A program made the translations under genes and the position numbers. A stretch of 64,000 bases of DNA from Bacillota bacterium (GTDB taxonomy: Bacteria; Bacillota; Clostridia; Acetivibrionales; DTU013), in NCBI GenBank assembly GCA_023412665.1, contig JAEZCA010000068.1, positions 40,727-104,726 on the forward strand. The letters are read 5' to 3'. The notes beneath the pieces are model-generated. The model did no database searches, had not been told where the DNA came from, and was given only the letters and a program-made list of their open reading frames with translations. Below, piece after piece: positions 1 through 8,884 of the stretch. Position 1 is the first letter of the stretch. Each line of letters starts with the position of its first letter.

Positions 1-1055
1 CATCAAAATTTCTGAACCAGGTGGGAGATCTCAGCCTGGCGCTTGATAATCAAAATATTAAGGGCAAGTCGCTCAACGATGAGCAGTATGGAATGGTCGA
101 AAAGCTATATAAATATTCATCTTCATTAAACGAGAAGCTCAAGGATCTGCAGGATGATCTGAATGCAGGGCGACTGAAATGGGGAGAGCTTGCCAGTAAA
201 GGAACCAGATTATTCAGCAAGACCAAGCCCGGTGAAATGATGAAAAAGTTCGAGACTGTCGGAGATAATTTTAAGGACTACCCTACGCTTATCTATGATG
301 GTCCGTTTTCTGATCATATGATCACTGCAGAAGCCCGCGGGCTTACCGGGGATAATATGAGTGCAGGGAGTGCAAAGGAGAAAGTCACGGAATTCCTGGG
401 GAAGGATCGTGTCCAGGAAGTAAAGGATACGGGCAAAAGTGATCATGGTCCTATAAAAACCTACAGTTTTCAAACCAAGCTAAAAAACATGCCTGATGAT
501 CAGGTAATAGACATAGCTGTCACACAAAAGGGAGGTCATGTTGAATGGATGCTCAACAACAGGCCGGTTAACGAGGCAAAGCTTGATATGGAAAAGGCGA
601 AGAAGGCCGGAATAGATTTCCTAAAGGAAAAGGGCTATGACAACATGAAGGATACCTACTATATCAAGCAGGATAATACAGCAACTATCAATTATGCATA
701 TATACAGGATGATGTGACGATATATCCGGACCTGATCAAGCTTAAGGTTGCGCTGGATACAGGAGAGATAACCGGTATGGAAGCGAAAACCTACCTGAGC
801 AATCATATAGAACGCGACATCCCTGATCCCAAAATTTCCATGGAGGAGGCCAGGAAGAAGATCAACGGTAAAATGGAGGTGTTGAGCTCAGGCCTGGCAT
901 TCATACCCACAGACTACAAAAAAGAGCTGTTCTGCTATGAGTTTAAGGGAAAGCTCAACGGCAAGGATTTTCTGGTTTACATCAATGCCGAAACAGGAGA
1001 AGAGGAAGATATATTGATGATAGTCGACACACCAAACGGAATACTTACCATGTAG
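1..1055 (+). CDS. ypeB: Germination protein YpeB, 5'-truncated by window edge
   Basis: The reading frame is open to the first base (codons from position 3, reading SKFLNQVGDL), so the GTG at 21 is probably an internal codon and the gene starts outside the window. About 350 residues are visible, against roughly 450 for the family. They hold the YpeB coiled N-terminal end followed by repeated PepSY-like segments (for example AKEKVTEFLG and MEEARKKINGK). YpeB is known as the partner that stabilises the spore-cortex hydrolase SleB in the inner spore membrane and cortex; the usual sleB neighbour would lie to the left. It converges with dnaC, with strong hairpins between them. Family call is confident; the missing N-terminus cannot be judged. 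Confidence 0.85.
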   Translation, partial: SKFLNQVGDLSLALDNQNIKGKSLNDEQYGMVEKLYKYSSSLNEKLKDLQDDLNAGRLKWGELASKGTRLFSKTKPGEMMKKFETVGDNFKDYPTLIYDGPFSDHMITAEARGLTGDNMSAGSAKEKVTEFLGKDRVQEVKDTGKSDHGPIKTYSFQTKLKNMPDDQVIDIAVTQKGGHVEWMLNNRPVNEAKLDMEKAKKAGIDFLKEKGYDNMKDTYYIKQDNTATINYAYIQDDVTIYPDLIKLKVALDTGEITGMEAKTYLSNHIERDIPDPKISMEEARKKINGKMEVLSSGLAFIPTDYKKELFCYEFKGKLNGKDFLVYINAETGEEEDILMIVDTPNGILTM

Positions 1056-1092
1056 ATCAGCCTTGAGTAATTAATTGCATTTCCGGGAATAT

Positions 1093-1145
1093 GGGGCAGC
1101 GCTTTTTTGAAAGCAATGCCCCTGTTTTCGGGGGGGGGACAGGGG
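1093..1145. terminator. Overlapping hairpins between convergent ypeB and dnaC
   Basis: Two overlapping inverted repeats are visible. One pairs GGGGCA (1093-1098) with TGCCCC (1117-1122) and has an inner GCTTT/AAAGC pairing. The other pairs CCCCTGT (1119-1125) with ACAGGGG (1139-1145) around a run of nine G (1130-1138). They could serve as a bidirectional terminator, although the T-tract lies in the first loop rather than after the stem. The G9 run is odd and error-prone in sequencing. Confidence 0.45.
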
Positions 1146-1185
1146 TGTAGTCCCGTGCTCTGTGGCACTGACCTCAGTCAGTATT

Positions 1186-2214
1186 TCAGGCCTTCTTCAT
1201 TCGGATGTCATCGCCTGCGAAGCGGAAGATGTCAAAACCGCCTGTTATTCTTGAAACGATCCTTTCGTCATAATACTCAAACAGCTTTTTCAGGTCGATG
1301 TTTGTAGCAATTACGGTTTTACATGGTCTTTTGATATCATTTGACATCCTGGTATCGATAATATTCAATAGCTCAGCGTAACGCATCGCGGTTGGTGATT
1401 CAGTTCCGAGATCGTCTATTATCAGAAGCTCTGTTTCGAGTATGTTTTTATACAAAGAGGAATCGTAATCCTCATTGTTATTAGTATTATACCGGTACTC
1501 ATATATAGTATTGAACAGGGCAGGAGCTGTCTGGTAAAGGACAGTATGCCCGGATCTCATCAGGTCCATTGAAAGACACACTGCCATAAATGTCTTCCCG
1601 ACTCCGGTAGGACCGCAGAAAAGGAGATTCTTTATATCCGGGCTGCCAAAGTTCTTGATGAAATTGCGGCAGTTATCCAGTATCCCCGTGATCTGTCGGC
1701 GGGGAGACTTCTTGATGCCGTACTTCTCCTCATTGACCGTATCCGGGTAAAACTCCGTATTGAAGCATTCCAGCCCGCCATTGCCTGCGATGCATATATT
1801 TGACTGATCGTACAGATGGTTTATAAGAAGCTGACGATAGCAAATGCACAGTGTGTCGCCATCTCCGTCAGGTGAGGCGACTATGCCGGTATCGGAGCAT
1901 TTTTGACACTCATATACCGGGTTCAGGTAATCCTTGTCATAGTCATTGGCTGCCAGAAGATCGGATCTTTCCTTCCTGAGCTGTTCTATAGTGCTCGAGA
2001 GCCGGGCTGCTGCGCTGTCGGAAGGCACTGTTCCCAGAAGTATCGCTTTATTGTATTTCAAGCCTGCAGCATGGATCTCCCTCTCAATCTCTTCAAGCCG
2101 CGGGATGTGGTAATAAAGCCCTGCTTTTCTTTCTTCCAGCTGATCCTGAGCCCTTTTGCGTTTTTTCTCATATTCGTTTTTTATGAACTGATGTATATTG
2201 AGACTCGTGCCCAT
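1186..2214 (-). CDS. dnaC: DnaC/DnaI-type replicative helicase loader ATPase
   Basis: 342-residue AAA+ protein that would load the replicative helicase. Visible are a coiled N-terminal region (10-95), a zinc-binding cluster C103-x2-C106 with C123-x-C125, Walker A GPTGVGKT (201-208), Walker B LLIIDDLG (263-270) and a sensor segment TVIATN. This matches the DnaI/DnaC organisation with an N-terminal zinc-type helicase-binding domain and a C-terminal ATPase. ATG start with GAGAGG upstream. It lies 77 bp downstream of the dnaD-like gene on the same strand, so both are probably cotranscribed as a helicase-loading module. No defect seen. Confidence 0.9.
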   Translation of the reverse strand: MGTSLNIHQFIKNEYEKKRKRAQDQLEERKAGLYYHIPRLEEIEREIHAAGLKYNKAILLGTVPSDSAAARLSSTIEQLRKERSDLLAANDYDKDYLNPVYECQKCSDTGIVASPDGDGDTLCICYRQLLINHLYDQSNICIAGNGGLECFNTEFYPDTVNEEKYGIKKSPRRQITGILDNCRNFIKNFGSPDIKNLLFCGPTGVGKTFMAVCLSMDLMRSGHTVLYQTAPALFNTIYEYRYNTNNNEDYDSSLYKNILETELLIIDDLGTESPTAMRYAELLNIIDTRMSNDIKRPCKTVIATNIDLKKLFEYYDERIVSRITGGFDIFRFAGDDIRMKKA

Positions 2215-2291
2215 TAATCCAATCCTCTCAAAAAAACATTATTATCCTATTTGTTTTATCTGTCATTTGAATATCAATATAGGTTTAATTG

Positions 2292-3272
2292 TCAAACATC
2301 CTTATAGAGCTTATCAAAATATTCATCATCATATTTTCGCTGATCAAAATTGCCCTTTTGAGGGATAGTCTTCTCCCTTGCTTTGGGCTTCCCTGGGTCA
2401 GATGGTCTTTTCTCTCCTTCAGCTGCGGTGATCTCGTCTTTTGTCTTATATCCCTTGTCATGCCAGTTGGTCAGTATTTTGTTGATATACTCGAAGCTCG
2501 GATTTACAGCTGAAGTCGTTCGTTTAAGGGCAAGTTCTATGATACCGCCGTCATAACCGTATTCAGAAACCCATTTCTCAACATAAGCCTCCTCGTACTC
2601 TGTTAAGAGTCCCTGCTTTCTGAGCTTCTTTAGTATCATTCCACGTATGTCCTTTATCTTTTGGGCTTCCATGGAGTATTTATCCAGATCGAAGCTGTTG
2701 CGGATGTTTTTGCTGTGCCAGTTATCTGCGACCTTTGCAATATACTGGCGGGAAAGGGCCTTATAGTCATAGCAGTGCTTGAACAGGGCAAACATAACGT
2801 CTTCCTCGAACTGATACTTGTCAAACCATGAGTCTATGTCCGTATACCAGGAAGGTGACATGACACCTTGAAAAAACGCATTGTTTATGCTTGAAATGAA
2901 GCGGCTGCGCTTTTTGCTCCGTTCGCTGCTGAGTTCGGCCTCTTCCGGTGTGGACGTTGTCTTTGCGCGGTAGACCTTTTTTATTTCCCTCTCCTTAAGA
3001 TCGGTGATGCTGATGATGTTTTCATTCGTCCCTCTTGATAAAAGGCCAAGCTCTTCGAGACGAACAAGAGCTTCCTTCACCCGTGGCGTCTGCAGCTCCA
3101 GCTTCCTTGCTATATCCTCAGAAGAGGGGTTTTTTCTGTATTTGCCCAAGAACACGCAATATAGATATACCTTGATAAAGTCGCTTTCCAGCGACGGCAT
3201 GTACTCTGAGATAAAAACATCCGGTATGAGTGTATCTGAATAAAGCATTGATAAGTTCGCATCAAAAACCAT
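2292..3272 (-). CDS. dnaD: DnaD-domain replication initiation protein
   Basis: 326 residues. The N-terminal 90 or so look like a winged-helix domain (SSEDIARKLELQTPRVKEAL). Two DnaD/DnaB_2-like helical domains follow, one around 145-205 and one around 220-290 ending in the family motif YINKILTNWHDKGYKT. A basic, disordered tail (EGEKRPSDPGKPKAREKT) closes the protein. DnaD-like proteins recruit the helicase loader during replication initiation and restart. The ATG at 3272 has GAGGTC in front. Directly upstream of dnaC on the same strand, which supports the role. Whether it corresponds to DnaD or the DnaB initiator is uncertain. Confidence 0.85.
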   Translation of the reverse strand: MVFDANLSMLYSDTLIPDVFISEYMPSLESDFIKVYLYCVFLGKYRKNPSSEDIARKLELQTPRVKEALVRLEELGLLSRGTNENIISITDLKEREIKKVYRAKTTSTPEEAELSSERSKKRSRFISSINNAFFQGVMSPSWYTDIDSWFDKYQFEEDVMFALFKHCYDYKALSRQYIAKVADNWHSKNIRNSFDLDKYSMEAQKIKDIRGMILKKLRKQGLLTEYEEAYVEKWVSEYGYDGGIIELALKRTTSAVNPSFEYINKILTNWHDKGYKTKDEITAAEGEKRPSDPGKPKAREKTIPQKGNFDQRKYDDEYFDKLYKDV

Positions 3273-3506
3273 TAAAATGACCTCGCTACTATATATCTGT
3301 ATGTATTTGGTATGCTATCTGTCATTATCCACCGTAGGACATTGATTCATTATCCATTATATCACACACACTGCGTGATAAAAACTATTAAAACCATGTG
3401 ACATTTCATAGCACAGCGAAATCCGTTTGATGGGTGTAAATCTGCATTTGCAGCTCATGCTGCATTTCATGAAATACCTTATTTGCTGAAATCCACATAA
3501 ATACAG
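3273..3506. other. Intergenic region between dnaD-like gene and tRNA promoter
   Basis: No ORF or RNA gene recognised. It holds the minus-strand promoter region of dnaD-dnaC. One TTATCCACC (3325-3333) is one base away from a DnaA box, but it is isolated. Confidence 0.4.
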
Positions 3507-3535
3507 TTGATTTTTGGCTGGGAAAGTATTATCAT
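3507..3535 (+). promoter_or_regulatory. Predicted sigma-A promoter for tRNA-Arg
   Basis: TTGATT (3507-3512), 17-bp spacer, TATCAT (3530-3535). The inferred start near 3542 is about 26 bp upstream of the mature tRNA 5' end. Placement fits; no experimental evidence. Confidence 0.5.
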
Positions 3536-3567
3536 ATATTATGCACTGTAGATAAGTGCGGTAATAT

Positions 3568-3644
3568 GCGCCCATAGCTCAATTGGATAGAGCGTCTGGC
3601 TACGGACCAGAAGGTTGTGGATTCGATCTCTGCTGGGCGCGCCA
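3568..3644 (+). tRNA. tRNA-Arg, anticodon ACG, CCA encoded
   Basis: The acceptor strands GCGCCCA (3568-3574) and TGGGCGC (3634-3640) pair perfectly, with discriminator G and CCA at 3642-3644. The D arm contains TAGCTCAATTGGATAGAGC. The anticodon stem TCTGG/CCAGA encloses CTACGGA, giving anticodon ACG (read as ICG), which decodes CGU/CGC/CGA. The T arm is GTGGATTCGATCTCTGC with normal TTCGA features. Followed at once by its own terminator, so it is probably a single-gene unit. Confidence 0.97.
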
Positions 3645-3645
3645 G

Positions 3646-3686
3646 AAAAGGCCGATACTTCAAGGATATGAGGTATCGGCCTTTTT
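3646..3686 (+). terminator. Rho-independent terminator after tRNA-Arg
   Basis: A 13-bp stem, AAAAGGCCGATAC with GTATCGGCCTTTT, ends in a T run two bases after the encoded CCA. Confidence 0.85.
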
Positions 3687-3782
3687 GCAGAAAAAGGGTT
3701 GGCTGTTTGTATTATTAATAGTAAAATACTTGTATGTGTACAAAACTTTTGATTATATAAATCAAATACAGGGGGCTTTGAT

Positions 3783-4946
3783 ATGCAGTACAGAAATTTT
3801 GGGAAGCATGAGCTGAAGGTTTCAGCGCTCGGCTTTGGTGCAATGAGGCTGCCGACAAGGAAGATCCAGGGCGCCGGGAACAGGCTTGACAGCAATATAG
3901 ATGAGGCTGAAGCCATAAAAATGATCCGGTATGCTATAGACAACGGAGTCAATTATGTTGATACGGCATACGGATACCATGGGGGCGAAAGTGAGATCCT
4001 CACCGGAAAAGCTTTGCAGGATGGGTACAGAAATAAGACCATGTTGGCTACAAAATCACCGGTCTGGCACATAAAAAAGCCTGAGGATTTCGACAGGTTG
4101 TTGGATGAACAGCTGAGCAAGCTGCAGACTGAGTATGTGGATTTCTATCTGCTGCATGCGATCGGCAGGCATTCATGGAGGAATACAGTGCTGAAGCAGG
4201 ACGTGCTCCAGCGCGCAGAAGCTGCCAAAAAGGCAGGTAAAATAAAGTATCTTGGATTTTCCTTCCATGATGATATCAATGCATTCAAAGAAATAGTGGA
4301 CGGCTATGACAAATGGGATTTTTGCCAGATACAGTACAATTATATGGATATCGAAAACCAGGCGGGGATGGAAGGCTTGAAATATGCAGCTTCAAAGGGC
4401 CTGGCAGTTGTCATAATGGAGCCTTTGCTCGGAGGAAGGCTTGCCAATCCGCCGAAGGATATCAAGGCTATATTTGATGAGAGCGGTACCGGCAGATCAG
4501 CGTCGGACTGGGGCCTTGAGTGGCTGTGGAACCAGCCTGAGGTTTCGGTTGTACTCAGCGGTATGAGTACCATGCGGCAGGTTGAGGAGAATATCGCGGC
4601 TGCAGACAGGTCGGGAGTCGGAGGGTTTAGTCTGAGCGAGCTTGACGTAATAGAACGTGTTCGAAAAAAGTATAACGATCGAGCTGCCATACCCTGTACC
4701 GGCTGTTATTATTGCATGCCCTGCCCGAATAAAGTCGATATACCAAGGAATTTTTCAATTTATAATGATGGTGTAATTCATGAGGATATTGATGGGGCGA
4801 CGGTAACGTACAATAATTTCTTTGATGCTGCAAATCGTGCTGACCAGTGTGTGACATGCAGGATATGTGAGGATAAATGTCCACAGAAAATACCGATCAG
4901 CGGATGGCTGCAGAAAGTCAGTGAAACTCTGGCGAAAAAGGTGTGA
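3783..4946 (+). CDS. Aldo/keto reductase with C-terminal 4Fe-4S domain
   Basis: 387 residues. The N-terminal two thirds form an aldo/keto reductase barrel: GFGAMRLP near 17-24, DTAYGYHGGES at 60-70 containing the catalytic Asp/Tyr pair, and YLLHA later. The C-terminus carries ferredoxin-like cysteines C305-x2-C308-x2-C311-x2-C314-P and C356-x2-C359-x2-C362-x3-C366-P, the arrangement for two [4Fe-4S] clusters. Such Fe-S AKRs are common in anaerobes; the substrate is not known. ATG at 3783 with GGGGG a few bases upstream. Monocistronic, convergent with gdhA. Confidence 0.9.
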   Translation: MQYRNFGKHELKVSALGFGAMRLPTRKIQGAGNRLDSNIDEAEAIKMIRYAIDNGVNYVDTAYGYHGGESEILTGKALQDGYRNKTMLATKSPVWHIKKPEDFDRLLDEQLSKLQTEYVDFYLLHAIGRHSWRNTVLKQDVLQRAEAAKKAGKIKYLGFSFHDDINAFKEIVDGYDKWDFCQIQYNYMDIENQAGMEGLKYAASKGLAVVIMEPLLGGRLANPPKDIKAIFDESGTGRSASDWGLEWLWNQPEVSVVLSGMSTMRQVEENIAAADRSGVGGFSLSELDVIERVRKKYNDRAAIPCTGCYYCMPCPNKVDIPRNFSIYNDGVIHEDIDGATVTYNNFFDAANRADQCVTCRICEDKCPQKIPISGWLQKVSETLAKKV

Positions 4947-4999
4947 TGACACTCCTTTGCATGTGGTGTATTTTGTGAGAGATGTTGTGAGAATGTATA

Positions 5000-5032
5000 A
5001 AAGCCCGGCCTGTTAGAATAAGGCCGGGCTTT
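5000..5032. terminator. Bidirectional terminator between AKR and gdhA
   Basis: Inverted repeat AAAGCCCGGCC / GGCCGGGCTTT with a 10-base loop, located between two convergent genes and symmetrical enough to act on both strands. Confidence 0.7.
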
Positions 5033-5091
5033 AAATGTACTGTTAATTATTTGCTCAAGAAGGGCGACCCCTTTTAAAGGGTGTCACCATA

Positions 5092-6438
5092 TTAATATGC
5101 AATACCCTGTGCATACATTGCAGTTGCTACTTTCTCAAAGCCGGCTATGTTGGCTCCTGCTACCAGATTATCTCCGTAACCGTATTCTTTAGCTGCAGCA
5201 CTTGCATTTTTGAATATATTGACCATTATATCCTTGAGCTTTGCGTCTACTTCTTCGAATGTCCAGGAATACCTCATACTGTTCTGGCTCATCTCCAGGC
5301 CTGATGTGGCAACACCGCCGGCATTTGCAGCCTTTGCTGGTCCAAACACAACGCTGTTCTCAAGGAACACTTCGATAGCTTCAGGAGTGCTGGGCATATT
5401 TGCACCTTCGCCTACTGCGAAGCAGCCGTTGGCGATCAATGTCTTTGCAGCGTTTTCATCGAGCTCATTCTGAGTCGCGCAGGGCAGTGCGATATCACAT
5501 TTGATATTCCAGATGCCGGAGCAGCCTTCGGTGTAGGTTGCTTCAGGATGGTGCTTCACGTATTCGCTGATCCTCTTTCTTTCGACTTCCTTGATCTGCT
5601 TGACTGTATCGAGCTTTATTCCTGCAGGATCGTAAATATATCCATTTGAATCGCTGAGAGCAACTACAGTACCACCAAGCTGGTTGACTTTTTCTGTTGC
5701 ATATATGGCCACATTACCTGAACCTGATATGACAACAGTTGCGCCTTCGAAGGACTTGCCCTTTATATTTCTCATGGCTTCATCCATGAAATAGCAGAGT
5801 CCGTAGCCGGTTGCTTCCGTCCTGGCAAGGCTTCCGCCCCATGTAAGACCCTTTCCGGTGAGAACCCCTGTAAATTCGTTTCTGAGTTTTTTATACATAC
5901 CGTACATAAAGCCGATCTCACGCCCGCCGGTTCCTATATCTCCTGCGGGAACATCCGTATCAGGACCGATATGTCTTGCCAGCTCAAACATGAAGCTCTG
6001 GCAGAATCTCATCACTTCTCCGTCGGACTTGCCCTTAGGATCGAAATCAGAGCCGCCCTTTGCACCTCCCATAGGGAGTCCGGTCAATGAGTTTTTGAAT
6101 ATTTGTTCAAAACCGAGGAATTTGATTATTCCCGCATACACAGAGGGGTGCAGTCTGATGCCACCCTTATATGGGCCGATAGCGCTGTTGAACTGGATTC
6201 TGAAGCCTCTGTTTACATGGACCTTGCCATTGTCATCGACCCATGGCACTCTGAATATTATTTGCCTCTCAGGCTCTACTATTCTGTCGAATATGCCTGC
6301 CTTCACCCATTCCGGATGTTTTTGGGCAACAGGCTCCAAGGATTCGAGTACCTCTCTTACAGCCTGATGAAATTCCGGTTCTCCCGGGTTTCTTTTAATT
6401 ACCTGATCCATCACACTTGACAATAATTTCATACACAC
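5092..6438 (-). CDS. gdhA: NADP-type glutamate dehydrogenase
   Basis: 448 residues, the normal length of hexameric bacterial glutamate dehydrogenase, which interconverts 2-oxoglutarate plus ammonium and glutamate in the cytoplasm. Recognisable motifs are PYKGGIRLHPSV, the active-site region GLPMGGAKGGSDFDP with the catalytic lysine, PAGDIGTGGREIG and the nucleotide-binding VVISGSGNVA. The active-site pattern and length favour the NADP(H), assimilatory type. Start ATG at 6438 with AGGAGGG upstream. A good promoter lies about 150 bp upstream on the minus strand. Confidence 0.95.
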   Translation of the reverse strand: MCMKLLSSVMDQVIKRNPGEPEFHQAVREVLESLEPVAQKHPEWVKAGIFDRIVEPERQIIFRVPWVDDNGKVHVNRGFRIQFNSAIGPYKGGIRLHPSVYAGIIKFLGFEQIFKNSLTGLPMGGAKGGSDFDPKGKSDGEVMRFCQSFMFELARHIGPDTDVPAGDIGTGGREIGFMYGMYKKLRNEFTGVLTGKGLTWGGSLARTEATGYGLCYFMDEAMRNIKGKSFEGATVVISGSGNVAIYATEKVNQLGGTVVALSDSNGYIYDPAGIKLDTVKQIKEVERKRISEYVKHHPEATYTEGCSGIWNIKCDIALPCATQNELDENAAKTLIANGCFAVGEGANMPSTPEAIEVFLENSVVFGPAKAANAGGVATSGLEMSQNSMRYSWTFEEVDAKLKDIMVNIFKNASAAAKEYGYGDNLVAGANIAGFEKVATAMYAQGIAY

Positions 6439-6802
6439 ACCCTCCTAAATCTGAGAAAATTACATTCATCTGCGGTATCTTTTGTGAAATAACCGTAATG
6501 CAATCCTTCATTTTTGCAAATTCGCCTCAAATGGCATTATATTCTATAAACAGCTTGTAATGTGCTCATTCAATGGCTTTACTATAATAATATATACGTG
6601 TTGTTATAGATTTGTCAAGAAAAATATGAAGGAAGTGCTAAATTAAAATTGCATAATTTATCTTATACCTTCAAGCCCGATTCTGCGCGCTTTTACAACT
6701 TTAAACAGAATTTCATGTACATTTAATACAACGCTATATGTTTTACGTCATTCTATATGGTAAAATACCTAGAGGAATGTCGTAATTTGTTGAGGTGAGA
6801 AT
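6439..6802. other. Divergent intergenic region gdhA / response regulator
   Basis: About 360 bp without a gene. AT-rich. It contains the gdhA promoter listed separately; I see no clear plus-strand promoter with normal spacing for the regulator at 6803, and no riboswitch-like fold. Confidence 0.5.
6589..6618 (-). promoter_or_regulatory. Predicted sigma-A promoter for gdhA
   Basis: On the minus strand: TTGACA (6618-6613), 18-bp spacer, TATATT (6594-6589). The perfect -35 box and a one-mismatch -10 give an inferred leader of about 145 bases before gdhA. Confidence 0.6.
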
Positions 6803-7906
6803 GTGTTCAGAGTATTGCTTGTTGATGATATGGAAATTAGCCGCAGGCAGGTCAGGAGATTAAACCTTTGGAACGGTGAGACCAGTTTCTCTATAGAAGC
6901 TGAGGCTCAAAACGGGCAGGAAGCTCTAAATTTACTCAAGCATGAACACTTCGACCTGCTCATAACAGATATTAAGATGCCTAAGATCGACGGAATCGAG
7001 CTTCTCCGGGAGATTGCAGGAAAAGGTCTTTGTCCCTGCGTCGTGCTGCTCAGTGACTATGAGGACTTTTCCTTTGCAAAGCAGGGGATCCTGCACGGAG
7101 CATTCGATTATCTCGGAAAACCTCCTGAATACGAGATCATGTTGGACATGTTAAAAAGGGTGGAGCAGTTTCTTATCAGGAAGCAAAAAGAGGACGAACT
7201 CGTTAAAAATCTGGCAGAAAAGCTTGAAGAAAAAATAGAGGAGGCATTTCCGTCGTCAGAACTTGAGCTTTTGATTGATGCGGTAAAAGGAAAGAATCCT
7301 GATATTAAGGCGGCTGTAAATAGCCTGACAGGTGCAATTTCGGCACTTTTCGGGAATGATATCATAAAAGCCGGCACAGCTCTGAAAAAGTCAATGACCG
7401 AACTGATCTCACAGCTAAAATCATATTTTTTATGGATGGATATGTTCGTTGACTGCAATAAGTATAAAACTCTTGATTATATCGGAATGGATGATGTACA
7501 GGCGGCTTTCAGCATCTTTGGAGTTGCCGTGGAGAGTATTGCTCAAGAGATCGGCAGGCTTGAATATGGCAATGCTGAAAACCAGATAGAGTACAGGATC
7601 TGCAGGTTTGTTCTGGAAAATGTAGATAATGAGATATCCATTGAAAAAATTGCAAAGGCTTTATATATGAACCGCAAATACATAAGCGAGGTTTTCAGAC
7701 AAAGGACGGGTGAGCTTTTGATCGATTATATAACCAGGGTAAAAATGACCCGTGCTGCGCGCCTGCTTACGCAAGGTGTCCAAAAGACATATGAGATAGC
7801 TTTGCAGCTTGGTTACCGGGATACGGAATACTTCAGCAGGTTATTCAAGAAGCATATGGAAGTTAACCCGAGCGACTACAGGAACATGAGAATCGAAAAG
7901 TTATAA
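6803..7906 (+). CDS. YesN-type response regulator (REC + AraC HTH)
   Basis: 367 residues. The receiver domain (1-120) has the acidic pair D8/D9, the phospho-acceptor D56 in LLITDIKMPKIDG, and the KP near 112. A linker of about 140 residues follows, then an AraC-type double helix-turn-helix (about 265-365) ending EYFSRLFKKHMEVNPSDYR. Such regulators usually pair with a Cache/His_kinase sensor and control carbohydrate genes; no kinase is adjacent here, so it is an orphan. GTG start at 6803 with GAGGTGA; the ATG at 6801 is out of frame. DNA-binding role is well supported, targets unknown. Confidence 0.85.
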   Translation: MFRVLLVDDMEISRRQVRRLNLWNGETSFSIEAEAQNGQEALNLLKHEHFDLLITDIKMPKIDGIELLREIAGKGLCPCVVLLSDYEDFSFAKQGILHGAFDYLGKPPEYEIMLDMLKRVEQFLIRKQKEDELVKNLAEKLEEKIEEAFPSSELELLIDAVKGKNPDIKAAVNSLTGAISALFGNDIIKAGTALKKSMTELISQLKSYFLWMDMFVDCNKYKTLDYIGMDDVQAAFSIFGVAVESIAQEIGRLEYGNAENQIEYRICRFVLENVDNEISIEKIAKALYMNRKYISEVFRQRTGELLIDYITRVKMTRAARLLTQGVQKTYEIALQLGYRDTEYFSRLFKKHMEVNPSDYRNMRIEKL

Positions 7907-8007
7907 TCTGACATAATTCGGGGTATTAACAAGAAATAATTCATTAAAATATTTTTTTTTACAAGGTATTATAATTAAGGGATATTATGATACCTTGTTT
8001 TTGTTAT

Positions 8008-8047
8008 AATGAGGCAACAGATGGGCCCCCGTCCCACCTCATTGAAA
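8008..8047. repeat. Palindromic interspersed element, copy 1
   Basis: AATGAGG (8008-8014) pairs with CCTCATT (8037-8043), enclosing ATGGGCCCCCGTCCCACCTC (8021-8040); TTGAAA-like sequence follows. It shares its arms with copies at 8105 and 36257, and its central 20-mer with 58662-58681. Confidence 0.6.
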
Positions 8048-8058
8048 CGCGCAGAGGT

Positions 8059-8091
8059 AAGAAAAATTTTCTACAATCTAAAATTTTTCTT
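8059..8091. repeat. 12-bp perfect inverted repeat
   Basis: AAGAAAAATTTT (8059-8070) and AAAATTTTTCTT (8080-8091) with a 9-base loop. It sits between two copies of the palindromic element and could be an AT-rich terminator or operator. Confidence 0.5.
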
Positions 8092-8104
8092 TGAATGATG
8101 CGTT

Positions 8105-8140
8105 ATAATGAGGCAATTAATATTTTGCCTCATTGAAATG
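8105..8140. repeat. Palindromic interspersed element, copy 2
   Basis: Perfect 10-bp inverted repeat AATGAGGCAA (8107-8116) / TTGCCTCATT (8125-8134), preceded by GTTAT and followed by GAAATG as in the other copies. About 40 bp upstream of the CheY-like gene. Confidence 0.65.
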
Positions 8141-8175
8141 ATTCGTATAAAACTAGATTGGTGGATGAGTATAGT

Positions 8176-8568
8176 ATGGACAATGGAGCTATACTGTCGG
8201 TTATCGTTGTGGAGGATTCACAATTTTTTGCGGATCTGGCTGTGAGGATACTGAAGAGAAGCGGGCTTAACTTTAATAGTAAAATAGTATCATCCAGAAC
8301 TGCATTGCAAAAAGCACTGAAGGAGGATCGGTGTGACATTATCCTCAGTGATAATGCCATGCCCGGATTTAATGCATTAGGAGCGCTGGAGATAAAAAAC
8401 GACATATGCAGTGAAATACCGTTTGTTATAGTTTCTGAAGACGTAAGCCAGAATGAATTGGAAGAAGCTTTCGAGAAAGGCTGTGATTCTTATCTCCCAA
8501 AGGACAGGATCACTGATTTGCCGGAGGTTGTAAGACAGGTGCTGCGTGCTTCGGAATCTAAAACATAG
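8176..8568 (+). CDS. Stand-alone CheY-like receiver protein
   Basis: 130 residues made only of a receiver domain: VVEDSQ with the acidic pocket at 12-14, phospho-acceptor D59 in IILSDNAMPGF, conserved VSED and YLPKDR carrying the switch Thr/Ser and Lys equivalents. No output domain, so it probably acts by protein-protein contact as a CheY/Spo0F-like relay. I chose ATG 8176 because GGTGGA lies about 10 bases upstream; TTG 8158 and GTG 8161 are in frame but lack a binding site. The partner kinase is not nearby. Confidence 0.8.
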   Translation: MDNGAILSVIVVEDSQFFADLAVRILKRSGLNFNSKIVSSRTALQKALKEDRCDIILSDNAMPGFNALGALEIKNDICSEIPFVIVSEDVSQNELEEAFEKGCDSYLPKDRITDLPEVVRQVLRASESKT

Positions 8569-8613
8569 ATGTTAACATGCAGTAATTTACGCAATCTGAA
8601 AGGGGGTGAAGGA

Positions 8614-8853
8614 ATGAAGTCCACCGGTATAGTGAGAAAGGTTGATGAATTGGGAAGAGTCGTTCTGCCGATAGAGTTGAGAAGAACACTGGACATTGCT
8701 GAGAAGGATGCACTGGAAATTTTTATTGATGGTGCAAATATTATATTGAAGAAATATGAACCGGCTTGTATATTCTGTGGTGATGCCAAGGACGTCATTA
8801 ACTATAAGGGCAAAAACATATGCTCTGCTTGTATGAAGGAGCTAAAGGGTTAA
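8614..8853 (+). CDS. abrB: AbrB-family transition-state regulator with zinc tail
   Basis: 79 residues. The N-terminal 50 form an AbrB/SpoVT swapped-hairpin DNA-binding domain (STGIVRKVDELGRVVLPIELRRTL). The C-terminal part has C-x2-C and C-x2-C (CIFC, CSAC), a zinc-knuckle tail typical of clostridial AbrB proteins. AbrB proteins repress stationary-phase and sporulation genes during growth. The start at ATG 8614 is fixed by GGGGGTG; the upstream in-frame ATG has no binding site. It follows the receiver gene by 45 bp and may be cotranscribed. Confidence 0.9.
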   Translation: MKSTGIVRKVDELGRVVLPIELRRTLDIAEKDALEIFIDGANIILKKYEPACIFCGDAKDVINYKGKNICSACMKELKG

Positions 8854-8884
8854 GCTGTCTGACAGGCAGGCATCCTGATTCCTG

